Positions 1-6,738 of a stretch of 10,280 nucleotides of DNA are shown here, one piece after another. The translations under genes and the position numbers were made by a program. How positions within the stretch are numbered: position 1 is the stretch's first letter; each line of letters starts with the position of its first letter. The stretch covers positions 1 through 10,280 of the forward strand of contig JAZHDG010000102.1 in assembly GCA_036584525.1 (NCBI GenBank), given 5' to 3'. The notes beneath the pieces were generated by a model. The model did no database searches and was not told the DNA's origin. It saw only the letters and a program-made list of their open reading frames with translations. Origin of the DNA: UBA6181 sp016934015. Its GTDB lineage: Bacteria; Bacillota_I; Bacilli_A; Acholeplasmatales; Acholeplasmataceae.

Positions 1-322
1 CACCAACCATCATGGGTACTTTGTTATCTTTCAAAATCTTTTGAGTCGTTTTGTAAATGATTTTTAATGCATCATCAACAGCTCCAATCGGTAAATCAAG
101 ATCACCAATATCCGCTGTTTTAAACTCATTTAAATCTCTTTCGCGGTAGGGTGAATACCACTCTACTCCAAAAGAATCCACGCGAATAGCGTTACCAGCA
201 AATCTTGTGCCCGGACGAAAACTTGTGGTTGCGTCCATCGGTACACTAAAGATAACAACATCTGCATCTTTGTATTCACTTTTACAACTTTGAAACGATA
301 AATCAACTTTATTCATCTTCAT
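1..322 (-). CDS. speB: Agmatinase (ureohydrolase family), N-terminal part, cut by window edge
   Basis: Probable agmatinase, a binuclear manganese hydrolase splitting agmatine into putrescine and urea. Only the first 107 codons are inside the window. The translation contains VPMDATTSFRPGTRF (residues 28-41), then an AIR, the YSPYRERDL segment (about 56-64) and DIGDLDLPIG (71-80), all hallmarks of the SpeB branch rather than of arginase. The metal-binding GGxH and DAHxD motifs would lie beyond the left edge; the last visible residues, PMMVG, lead into the first of them. I chose the ATG at 320-322 because a GGAG (331-334) stands 8 bases before it; a second in-frame ATG at 314-316 is less well placed. 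The start lies inside the 3' end of the decarboxylase gene (14-base overlap), so the two are very likely co-transcribed and translationally coupled. Substrate is inferred from family motifs and this pairing; a formimidoylglutamase or guanidinobutyrase cannot be fully excluded. Confidence 0.85.
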   Translation of the reverse strand, partial: MKMNKVDLSFQSCKSEYKDADVVIFSVPMDATTSFRPGTRFAGNAIRVDSFGVEWYSPYRERDLNEFKTADIGDLDLPIGAVDDALKIIYKTTQKILKDNKVPMMVG

Positions 323-1799
323 ATATTTCGCTCCATTTATCCCAATATTCTTTGTCGATTATTTTTATATATCCACCCTCAGTATCACTGAGAATGACTG
401 AACCACTTTTTTGATAAAATTCGAAATCATCGAGTATATCTTGACTAATGATTTCACCAGGAATAACAATTGGAATACCTGGTGGATAAATCATGATTGA
501 TTCTGCTGCAATTTCGTCCAAAGCCTGATATAAAGGCACATATTTCTTTGGTGCATGATAAGCTTCTCTTGGACGTGTGTATGCTTCAGGATAACTATAT
601 TTAACTTTAGGTAAAATTGGTCTTAATTTCATTGGGAAATATTTATTGGATAATTCCCATAATGCATTCACCAATGCATCCAAATCTTCTTGTCTCGTAC
701 CTATTGATAATACTGCTAAAATTAAATGTGTTTCAGCAAGTTCCATTTGAATATGATGTTCATCAAATAATTCTTTATACGCATCAAAACCTGTAAGTCC
801 TAAATCAGAGACTTTTACAATGAGTTTGGTCTCATCATAATCATAAGCTCCATTTTGAATGAAATATTTATCATCTATCGCTTTTATTCCTGGAATTTCA
901 TTGATTCGATCGCGTGTTTTACGGGCCATATCAATAATTTTAGGAATTGTAGTTTCACCTTCGAGTGCCATTGTTTTTCTAGCTACATCCAGTGATGCCA
1001 ATAACAAACTAGATGGTGAAGTACTTTGAATCATGTTGATCGTCGATCTAAGTCGAACATGATCCACACGAGAACCTTGAGAGATAATAATTGAACTTTG
1101 TGTGAGTGATCCAACAGTTTTATGAAGTGAACAAGAACTCATATCAGCTCCAGCTTCCATTGAACTTTGTGGAAGTTCCGATGAAAAAGGGAGATGAGAG
1201 CCATGTGCTTCATCACAAATAACCATCATATCACGTTCATGCGCAAGCTCAACAATTGCTTTTAAGTCGGATGTTACTCCAAAATAAGTAGGATTAATCA
1301 CAAAAACTGCTTTAGCTTCTGGATTATCTAACACGGCTCTTTCAACATCTTCATAAGCCATATGATTCGCAATCCCTAATTCAGTATCAATTGAAGGTTT
1401 TACAAACACAGGAACAGCTCCACTCAAAATGAGTGCATTTATAGCTGACTTATGAACATTTCTAGGTAAAATAATCTTTTCTTTCGCACGGCATACAGAC
1501 ATAATCATGGCTAAGATCCCCATGGTTGTTCCACCGGTTAAAAAATAGGCTTTATCGCCACCAAAAGCATCCGCCATGAGTTCCGCAGCTTCCATGATGA
1601 CACCTGTAGGACGATTTAAATTATCAAGCCCACGCGGTGCATTCGCATCTAATTTATAAAGCATTTCACCGGCAACGTCTAAAAGGTCACTTTGAATATG
1701 ACCGAGTTTATGACCAGGAACATCATGTGAAATGGTGTTACTTGTCGCATATTCAAAAAGTTTGGTGAAAAAAGGCGTTTCTTTATGATCCTTTTCCAT
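309..1799 (-). CDS. speA: PLP-dependent Orn/Lys/Arg decarboxylase, probably arginine decarboxylase
   Basis: Fold-type I, group III amino acid decarboxylase of the short Gram-positive kind (496 residues, lacking the long N-terminal wing domain of the E. coli inducible enzymes). Visible motifs: PGHK (28-31), the phosphate-binding GGTT (89-92), DEAHGSH (196-202) with the Asp that contacts the pyridine nitrogen, and SLHKT (224-228) whose Lys227 should bind PLP. The C-terminal OKR domain carries the YPPGIPIVIPGE segment. Arginine is favoured as substrate because the next gene is an agmatinase overlapping its 3' end; lysine or ornithine use cannot be ruled out from motifs. The start is the ATG at 1797-1799, 6 bases after an AAAGGTGG Shine-Dalgarno (1806-1813). 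The GTG eight codons earlier (1821-1823) is rejected because the predicted transcription start falls at about 1821. Stop is TAA. Confidence 0.88.
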   Translation of the reverse strand: MEKDHKETPFFTKLFEYATSNTISHDVPGHKLGHIQSDLLDVAGEMLYKLDANAPRGLDNLNRPTGVIMEAAELMADAFGGDKAYFLTGGTTMGILAMIMSVCRAKEKIILPRNVHKSAINALILSGAVPVFVKPSIDTELGIANHMAYEDVERAVLDNPEAKAVFVINPTYFGVTSDLKAIVELAHERDMMVICDEAHGSHLPFSSELPQSSMEAGADMSSCSLHKTVGSLTQSSIIISQGSRVDHVRLRSTINMIQSTSPSSLLLASLDVARKTMALEGETTIPKIIDMARKTRDRINEIPGIKAIDDKYFIQNGAYDYDETKLIVKVSDLGLTGFDAYKELFDEHHIQMELAETHLILAVLSIGTRQEDLDALVNALWELSNKYFPMKLRPILPKVKYSYPEAYTRPREAYHAPKKYVPLYQALDEIAAESIMIYPPGIPIVIPGEIISQDILDDFEFYQKSGSVILSDTEGGYIKIIDKEYWDKWSEIYEDE

Positions 1800-1805
1800 C
1801 ATGTA

Positions 1806-1813
1806 CCACCTTT
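1806..1813 (-). promoter_or_regulatory. Ribosome binding site deciding the decarboxylase start
   Basis: On the minus strand AAAGGTGG, 7 of 8 matches to the ideal AAAGGAGG. It is followed by two tandem ATG codons. The first (1800-1802) is only 3 bases away, the second (1797-1799) is 6 bases away, so the second is the better start. Confidence 0.7.
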
Positions 1814-1827
1814 CAAAATGCACACTT

Positions 1828-1856
1828 ATTGTATCATGAAAATATCATATTCTCCA
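1828..1856 (-). promoter_or_regulatory. Predicted sigma-A-type promoter of the decarboxylase-agmatinase operon
   Basis: Minus strand: -35 TGGAGA (1851-1856, 4 of 6 matches), a 17-base spacer, and -10 TACAAT (1828-1833) preceded by TGA, an extended -10. The start of transcription would be near 1821, leaving a leader of about 20 bases with the Shine-Dalgarno in it. Prediction from sequence pattern only. Confidence 0.55.
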
Positions 1857-1901
1857 TAGGAATACTAAATAAATTCTCTCAACACGTCAGAAAAACAAAT
1901 C

Positions 1902-1916
1902 AACCATGGAATGGTT
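1902..1916. repeat. Short inverted repeat in the -35 region of mscS (possible operator)
   Basis: AACCAT, three bases GGA, then ATGGTT: a perfect 6-base inverted repeat. It lies where the -35 box of the mscS promoter would be, 10 bases upstream of the -10 element. Position suggests an operator, but a 6-base dyad can arise by chance and no regulator is known. Confidence 0.35.
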
Positions 1917-1926
1917 ATTTATATGT

Positions 1927-1932
1927 TATAAT
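1927..1932 (+). promoter_or_regulatory. Extended -10 promoter element of the mechanosensitive channel gene
   Basis: Consensus TATAAT preceded by TGT at 1924-1926, giving an extended -10. No recognisable -35 hexamer sits 16-18 bases upstream; that space is taken by an inverted repeat at 1902-1916. The leader to the start codon is about 20 bases. Confidence 0.55.
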
Positions 1933-1958
1933 GAATAAGAAAAGGAAGGAGAATTTGA

Positions 1959-3002
1959 ATGCTTAACCTTATATTAATGAACGCAATCACTGTAAATACA
2001 TTGATTACCATTGGGATTGTTATTGGATTATTTCTCTTCTTTTTTATCGAAAGAAAAATAATTAATCATTTCGAAGACAATCTCGAACGTTGGTTTATTA
2101 CTGTGATATATATTTTATCTTTTTTTGTTTTATCAGCTGGGTTAATTGCGATATTAAGCACTTGGAACTATGACCTTATCTCACTCGTTAACACATCGTG
2201 GGATAATTTTCAAGAAAATCTTGAAGTTTCAATGGGTAGAATTATATCAAGTCTAATCATTCTTTTTATTGGTTTGATTATCCTTCGTATTGCTCGTATT
2301 ACTTTTAGCCACATTGGTAAAAAAGATGGGCCAATGCATAAACGGAAAAAAACAATAGCTAAAGTCTCAAATAGTATTGTAAAATATTTAGTTTGGATTA
2401 TTATGTTCTTGATTATTCTAGCTGTTTGGGGTGTTAATGTCGCACCTGCTTTAGCTGGTTTAGGAATTGCTGGACTTGTCATTGGTCTTGGTGCTCAAAA
2501 GTTTATTAACGACTTGATTGCTGGTATATTTATTATTTTTGAACGCCATTTTGATGTGGGTGATATTGTTGAAATACAAGGATTTAAAGGCGAGGTCATT
2601 GATATTGGACTAAAGACTACAAGACTAAAAAATTGGAAAGGTGATATTAAAGTTGTTGCAAATGGTGAAATTACAACTGTCATCAATTACACTGAAGATT
2701 TCTCAGTTGCTGTCGTTGAATTCGGTATATCCTATGGTGCTGATATCAATCATACGATTTCAATCTTAAATGAAAGACTTCCGATTGTGATGGCATCCTA
2801 TGAAGAAATTATCGAAAAACCTGCTGTCATAGGCGTTACAAATCTTAATTCAAGTAGTGTTGATTTAAGAGTCACTGCAAAAACTATTCAAGAAAAGCAT
2901 TATGCAGTCGAACGAGAATTGAGAAAACAAATCAAAATGATCCTTGATGAAAATCATATTGAAATTCCATTCCCTCAAGTTGTTATTCACCAATCAAAAT
3001 AA
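1959..3002 (+). CDS. mscS: MscS-family small-conductance mechanosensitive channel
   Basis: Membrane channel that opens under membrane tension and releases solutes during osmotic downshock. The 347-residue protein has hydrophobic spans at about 13-30, 45-67, 94-114 and 140-159, followed by the conserved pore helix and its exit (about 161-192), where small residues alternate (ALAGLGIAGLVIGLGAQ) and lead into the FERHFDVGDIV segment (194-204) that starts the cytoplasmic beta domain. The stretch VANGEI (233-238) and the C-terminal IPFPQ (336-340) are typical of the cytoplasmic vestibule. It has one or two more N-terminal spans than E. coli MscS (286 residues, three spans), as in the YkuT/YbdG-like members. 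The ATG at 1959 has AAGGAG (1946-1951) 7 bases before it. The gene is alone in its transcription unit, with a strong terminator beginning at its stop codon. A wall-poor organism would rely on such valves, but that is inference. Confidence 0.93.
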   Translation: MLNLILMNAITVNTLITIGIVIGLFLFFFIERKIINHFEDNLERWFITVIYILSFFVLSAGLIAILSTWNYDLISLVNTSWDNFQENLEVSMGRIISSLIILFIGLIILRIARITFSHIGKKDGPMHKRKKTIAKVSNSIVKYLVWIIMFLIILAVWGVNVAPALAGLGIAGLVIGLGAQKFINDLIAGIFIIFERHFDVGDIVEIQGFKGEVIDIGLKTTRLKNWKGDIKVVANGEITTVINYTEDFSVAVVEFGISYGADINHTISILNERLPIVMASYEEIIEKPAVIGVTNLNSSSVDLRVTAKTIQEKHYAVERELRKQIKMILDENHIEIPFPQVVIHQSK

Positions 3003-3028
3003 AAGGCTTCTAGGAAGCCTTTTTCTTT
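3001..3028. terminator. Bidirectional rho-independent terminator between mscS and the feo operon
   Basis: A perfect 10-base stem (3001-3010 with 3014-3023) closes a TAG loop and has a T-rich tail on the plus strand (3020-3028, broken by one C). On the minus strand the arm is followed by TTTT. The hairpin includes the last two bases of the mscS stop codon and also the TAG stop of the convergent Cys-rich gene (3010-3012), so one structure serves both transcription units. Confidence 0.88.
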
Positions 3029-3165
3029 GTAATTTTATCTGTACATCCTTTTGCATAACTACATGATGCACATATACTTTCATCTTTATGTTTAAACTGT
3101 CTATATAAAATGAATCCTATTATGCCTAATATAACTATCACTATAATTACATCTGTAAAAGTCAT
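3010..3165 (-). CDS. FeoB-associated Cys-rich small membrane protein
   Basis: A 51-residue protein with one N-terminal membrane span (about residues 4-21, TDVIIVIVILGIIGFILY) and a short basic tail holding three cysteines, C32, C35 and C41, in a CxxC-x5-C arrangement. Small proteins of this build encoded after feoB form a known family (FeoB-associated Cys-rich membrane protein), thought to help the iron transporter; their biochemical role is not settled. The start is the ATG at 3163-3165, which overlaps the feoB stop as ATGA and has GGAGG (3175-3179) 9 bases upstream, so it is translated from the feo message. The same frame is open further into feoB, but no Shine-Dalgarno supports an earlier start. 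The cysteines could bind iron or take part in redox handling; this is inference. Confidence 0.8.
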   Translation of the reverse strand: MTFTDVIIVIVILGIIGFILYRQFKHKDESICASCSYAKGCTDKITKKKAS

Positions 3166-5147
3166 GAGATTAGTCCTCCAATCAAAGAACCCATTTGAAA
3201 TATAATGACTGCTAATAACCAAGCAAGTCCTGTTTGAAATAATACAGCAACCCACATTCGTTTAGTCGTACCCAATTCCTGACGCATCGCACCAATTGAG
3301 CCAAAGCATGGCGCACTAAATAAATTGAAGACCATAAATGCATACGCAGATGGTGCAGTAAAGAATGCAAATGTTTGACTACCAAAGATTAATAGTCCAT
3401 CTGAATTTGCTTCAGACAAACCTGCAATGATTGCCATGGAAGCAACAACTTGTTCTTTCGCAATTAAACCTTGTATTGCAGAAACTGATGTTCCCCAACT
3501 TAATGTTCCAAGCATTGGGTAAAAGATATAGGCTAAAACTTTACCAAGGGATGCAAGAATGCTTTGATCTGGATGAATACCATAAGTCATTGGCCATGAA
3601 AAACTGATGAGAATCCAAATAATGAGTGATGCAAGTAAAATCACTGAACCAGCATGATGAATAAATTCTTTCACCTTTTCATAAGTATCTCTAATGATAA
3701 ACTTCATATGTGGAACTTTGTAATGTGGAAGTTCTAAGATAAATGCTGAAGGTTTACCCTTAACAAAAATTCGTTTTAAAATTAATGCCGATAATATAAT
3801 AATCATGATGGCAAGAAAGTATAATGATGCACTCACTAAGCCTGCATATTCTTCAAAGAAATAACCCGCAAATAAAGTGACGATCGGGAGTTTTGCTGAA
3901 CATGGTATAAATGGTGTTAACATGATGGTCATTTTTCTTTCAGTTTCATTTGGTATGGTTCTTGCTGACATGATGGCTGGAACGCTGCATCCACTTCCAA
4001 TAATAAATGGAATGAGAGATTTGCCTGATAATCCAAGTTTTTGGAATAAACGATCAAGGAAAAAAGCAATACGTGCCATATAACCTGTAGTTTCAAGTAA
4101 TGAAATCAGTAAAAATAAAATGATAAGTTGAGGTAAAAAACTTAGGATTGCTCCAACACCAGCTAAAATCCCATCAACAACTAAAGATGCAGACCATTCT
4201 GAAGCGTTTAAAGCGATGAGCGTATCAAAAGTCCATGATTTTATGCTATCCATCCAACCACTCACAAGATCCACTGTAAATCCACCCACTGGACCAGCTG
4301 CAAGATAATAGATCAAAAACATAATGACTACAAAAATGGGAATTGCTAAATATCGATTGAGTAAAACATTATCAATTTTATCTGTCCAAGTTTCTTTTTC
4401 AAGTTTCGCATCAATGGCTTCATCCCGAATGTATTCTATATAGCGATATCTTTCATCAGCGATGACTTGTTCCAAGTCACGTTGATAATTTTTTCTTAAT
4501 GCTTGAATTTTTTCCAAAATAGGCTCTGTGACATAATGCTCATAACTCATGTCGCCTTCAATCATTTTAATTGCGATAAATCGTTTGTGATTCAATTCAA
4601 TGTCTTCTTCAATCGATTGAACTGTTTTTTCCATCACATGGTCGTATATATGAGTATAATTATTTTTTCGATAATCTTGTTTTTTAATAGTTTGGATTAA
4701 ATTAAAAACGTTTGTCTTTTTTGTCGCTGAAATCGGTAATATGGTTGTATCAAGCCGTTCCATTAACAATTCAAGATCAATTTTAATCCCTCGATATTCG
4801 AGTAAATCTGTCATATTTAAAGCAATAAGCATAGGAATTTTCAATTCGAGTAATTGAGTCGACAGATATAAACTTCTTTCAATGGATGTCGCGTCAATCA
4901 CATTCAAAATTAAATCAATATTTTCCTCAAATAAGAATTGACGAGCAATCTGTTCTTCTGAACTATAAGGACTTAAAGAATAAACACCAGGCAAATCAAT
5001 GATTTCGTGTTCTGTGCCACGAATGATTCCAACTTTTTTTTCAATCGTTACACCTGGCCAGTTACCAATCTTTTGATTGTTACCTGTTAATAAATTAAAA
5101 AGAGTCGTTTTCCCTGAATTTTGATTTCCAACTAAAGCAATTCTCAT
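3162..5147 (-). CDS. feoB: Ferrous iron transporter FeoB
   Basis: GTP-dependent Fe(II) importer of the cytoplasmic membrane, 661 residues. The N-terminal G domain shows all the signature elements: G1 GNQNSGKT (7-14), G2 Thr34 within PGVTIEKK, G3 DLPG (51-54), G4 NMTD (111-114) and a SAT at about 140-142 for G5. A helical linker follows to about 250. The membrane part starts near 263 and carries the two related gate halves: GSGCSVPAIMSART (about 384-397, with Cys387) and, further on, the APCFGSIGAMR segment (about 612-622, with Cys614). The tail after the last span is very short, so the C-terminal cytoplasmic region seen in some longer FeoB proteins is absent. The ATG at 5147 overlaps the feoA stop (ATGA at 5144-5147), with TGAGGTGA a few bases upstream. 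Its TGA stop overlaps the start of the Cys-rich gene in the same way. Confidence 0.96.
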   Translation of the reverse strand: MRIALVGNQNSGKTTLFNLLTGNNQKIGNWPGVTIEKKVGIIRGTEHEIIDLPGVYSLSPYSSEEQIARQFLFEENIDLILNVIDATSIERSLYLSTQLLELKIPMLIALNMTDLLEYRGIKIDLELLMERLDTTILPISATKKTNVFNLIQTIKKQDYRKNNYTHIYDHVMEKTVQSIEEDIELNHKRFIAIKMIEGDMSYEHYVTEPILEKIQALRKNYQRDLEQVIADERYRYIEYIRDEAIDAKLEKETWTDKIDNVLLNRYLAIPIFVVIMFLIYYLAAGPVGGFTVDLVSGWMDSIKSWTFDTLIALNASEWSASLVVDGILAGVGAILSFLPQLIILFLLISLLETTGYMARIAFFLDRLFQKLGLSGKSLIPFIIGSGCSVPAIMSARTIPNETERKMTIMLTPFIPCSAKLPIVTLFAGYFFEEYAGLVSASLYFLAIMIIILSALILKRIFVKGKPSAFILELPHYKVPHMKFIIRDTYEKVKEFIHHAGSVILLASLIIWILISFSWPMTYGIHPDQSILASLGKVLAYIFYPMLGTLSWGTSVSAIQGLIAKEQVVASMAIIAGLSEANSDGLLIFGSQTFAFFTAPSAYAFMVFNLFSAPCFGSIGAMRQELGTTKRMWVAVLFQTGLAWLLAVIIFQMGSLIGGLIS

Positions 5148-5410
5148 AGAATCACCTCAACATCAATCATCTTTAAATCTTCTTTTCTTAAGCAGAGTTC
5201 ATAGCCTCTGAGTTCACAATCCACAGGGTCTCCTAATGGCGCTATTTTTTTTACTTTAATTTGAACACCTTCAGTGATTCCCATATCGAGTAATTTTCTT
5301 CTTGTTGCACTATCAGTGGTGTTTAAAAAGAGGACTTTAGCTTTTTGTCCTTTTTTTAATTCTGCTAAATTAATATGATCGCCGATTTGTGGATTATTTC
5401 GTTTTTTCAT
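5144..5410 (-). CDS. feoA: FeoA, SH3-like partner of the iron transporter
   Basis: An 88-residue cytoplasmic protein with the FeoA beta-barrel: an opening LAELKKGQKAKVLFL, a central RRKLLDMGITEGVQIKV and the closing strand YELCLRKEDLKMIDV. FeoA proteins stimulate or assemble with FeoB; the sister domain also appears at the C terminus of DtxR-type regulators, but no winged helix is present here. The ATG at 5408-5410 is preferred; a GGAGAG (5419-5424) lies 8 bases upstream. A TTG immediately before it (5411-5413) would give one more residue and is also spaced well, so the exact start is uncertain by one codon. It is the first gene of the feo operon, directly downstream of a near-consensus promoter. 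Confidence 0.92.
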   Translation of the reverse strand: MKKRNNPQIGDHINLAELKKGQKAKVLFLNTTDSATRRKLLDMGITEGVQIKVKKIAPLGDPVDCELRGYELCLRKEDLKMIDVEVIL

Positions 5411-5427
5411 CAAGTTTTCTCTCCGTT

Positions 5428-5452
5428 TACATCTTCATCATAAAGAAGTGTA
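5428..5452. repeat. Imperfect dyad around the feo -10 element (possible operator)
   Basis: Plus strand TACA-T-CTTC (5428-5436) pairs with GAAG-TGTA (5445-5452), eight pairs with one bulged base. The eight central bases contain the -10 hexamer. The arms straddle the predicted transcription start, so it would act as a DNA site rather than an RNA hairpin. It matches no regulator site I recognise. Confidence 0.3.
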
Positions 5453-5465
5453 CATCAATTGTCAA
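5437..5465 (-). promoter_or_regulatory. Strong predicted sigma-A promoter of the feo operon
   Basis: Minus strand: -35 TTGACA (5460-5465, perfect), 17-base spacer, -10 TATGAT (5437-5442, 5 of 6). Transcription should start near 5430, about 20 bases before feoA. No convincing classical Fur box (a TGATAAT-type dyad) is visible around it, although iron control is expected from the operon's role. Confidence 0.75.
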
Positions 5466-5496
5466 AAGATATTATAAAGATTATGAATACATCTAT

Positions 5497-5531
5497 AAAT
5501 AAGCGCATACGTTGAACGCATGCGCTTATTT
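5497..5531. terminator. Long inverted repeat, probable terminator of the photolyase-GGDEF unit
   Basis: Two perfect 12-base arms (5497-5508 and 5520-5531) with AAGCGCAT/ATGCGCTT at their core. Three further pairs (CGT with ACG at 5510-5512 and 5516-5518) form inside after one A-C mismatch, giving a tight TGA loop. It lies 18 bases past the GGDEF stop and 32 bases upstream of the feo -35 box. On the minus strand the arm runs out into TTATTTATAG, a weak U tract, so termination is plausible but not as clean as the other two terminators in the window. It could also be a binding site. Confidence 0.65.
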
Positions 5532-5548
5532 CATGTGAATTGACCGAT

Positions 5549-6685
5549 TTATCCCCGATGATGTTGTTCTTTTATGTCATACATTTTTTTATCTAACAAT
5601 TTAAAAAATTCATTTAAATCTTGATGCTCATTTGGATTATAAATGAGCCCACCTGATGATACTTGTAATTCAAAAGGATACTCTTTCTTTTGATTAAACT
5701 CATGCAAGCCTTCATTCATTTTTTCTAATATTTCATCAAGTCTTGAAGGGCTTTTAGATTCAAATATAATCGCGAATTCATCGCCACCTGTTCGAGCAAC
5801 AAAATCATCTTCATGCACACTTTCTCTTAAAATATTACTAAAAATGATAAGTGCTTGATCTCCAACATGATGTAGAAACTGATCATTAATTTTTTTGAAA
5901 TCATCAATATCAATTAAAATCCCACCCATCACATAGCCTTTACGCAAGTTTTGAGATTTTATCGATAGTATGCGATCATATTCTCTTCGGTTAGATAAAC
6001 CTGTTAGGTGATCCGTATTAGTTAATTGTGATTGAATATAAATATAGACAATCATTAAAGATAATGCTACCCCTGGAAAAATAAGTGATAATCCTTCAAA
6101 GGATAATTGAATGAACCCACCAATCATCGGTGGAATCGGGAAAATTAAAAGTGCGTAAAAGTCACCTTTGTGAACTCGATCTTTATATTTAATAGTTTTC
6201 AACATAGTTAAAATAATTAGCCCATAGGTAATGATGGAGATCGCATAGAAATAATTGCCTCTTTCATAAATATTTCCTGCTGTAATCCTAAATAAAAAAT
6301 CACCATTGATCGATAAAATTGAAAAAAAGATGACCGCAATTTGAATTGGTGCAATCCATAAAACAATTTTCTTAAAGTTCTTTGTTGTATCATTAATTGT
6401 ATATTCAGCATATAACATCCATAATCCTGCAATTACAATGTGTAGTATAAAATACATCACTAGTGAAAATGGCAACCAAAATTTTGCCAAAGGAGTATTT
6501 ATCCCATTGGCAAAAACGAAAGTTATATCCATCAATAAAATACCTACGGTTGTCCATAGAATAAATCGATAAAGCTTATTCATCACTGATTTTCTAATAT
6601 TTTGTTTTCTAATGCTAAAAAGCAAAATCAACAACAGTACAATTGAAAAAAATGATAATTGTGTTTGTATGCCTATATTTATCAT
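5549..6685 (-). CDS. Multi-span membrane diguanylate cyclase (GGDEF protein)
   Basis: A 378-residue protein: an N-terminal membrane sensor half (residues 1-218) with about seven to eight hydrophobic spans (roughly 8-25, 41-60, 70-93, 107-125, 145-163, 177-193, 198-218), then a GGDEF domain (about 220-372). The spans resemble the 7TM-type input domain found on some histidine kinases and clostridial cyclases. The catalytic half is intact: TDHLTGLSNRREYD (224-237), DIDDFKKIND (259-268) with the metal-binding Asp259, HHVGD (272-276) and RTGGDEF (298-304). It should make cyclic di-GMP from two GTP. The inhibitory RxxD site five residues before GGDEF reads HEDD (291-294), so its Arg is replaced. 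The ATG at 6683-6685 has GAGGT 7 bases upstream; a TTG two codons earlier is too close to it. It lies 41 bases after the photolyase gene with no terminator between. The signal sensed is unknown. Confidence 0.87.
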   Translation of the reverse strand: MINIGIQTQLSFFSIVLLLILLFSIRKQNIRKSVMNKLYRFILWTTVGILLMDITFVFANGINTPLAKFWLPFSLVMYFILHIVIAGLWMLYAEYTINDTTKNFKKIVLWIAPIQIAVIFFSILSINGDFLFRITAGNIYERGNYFYAISIITYGLIILTMLKTIKYKDRVHKGDFYALLIFPIPPMIGGFIQLSFEGLSLIFPGVALSLMIVYIYIQSQLTNTDHLTGLSNRREYDRILSIKSQNLRKGYVMGGILIDIDDFKKINDQFLHHVGDQALIIFSNILRESVHEDDFVARTGGDEFAIIFESKSPSRLDEILEKMNEGLHEFNQKKEYPFELQVSSGGLIYNPNEHQDLNEFFKLLDKKMYDIKEQHHRG

Positions 6686-6709
6686 GTACAATACCTCATT
6701 TCAACATTC

Positions 6710-6738
6710 ATTCTACCAAAGAAATGTTACTTTGTAAA
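6710..6738 (-). promoter_or_regulatory. Possible internal promoter for the GGDEF gene
   Basis: Minus strand: TTTACA (6733-6738, 5 of 6), 17-base spacer, TAGAAT (6710-6715, 5 of 6). The -35 lies in the last codons of the photolyase gene. If active, the cyclase gene is expressed both with the photolyase and on its own. Confidence 0.5.

Noticed and set aside
1800..1823. GTG start of the decarboxylase at 1823
   Set aside because: It lies upstream of the AAAGGTGG site and practically at the predicted transcription start; the ATG at 1799 is spaced correctly.
3010..3255. Longer, 81-residue version of the Cys-rich protein reaching back into feoB
   Set aside because: The extra N-terminal part overlaps feoB by about 90 bases and has no Shine-Dalgarno, while the ATG at 3165 has GGAGG and an ATGA junction.
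5414..5548. Riboswitch or small RNA between feoA and the GGDEF gene
   Set aside because: The region is explained by a hairpin and a good promoter with a leader of only about 20 bases, too short for a riboswitch.
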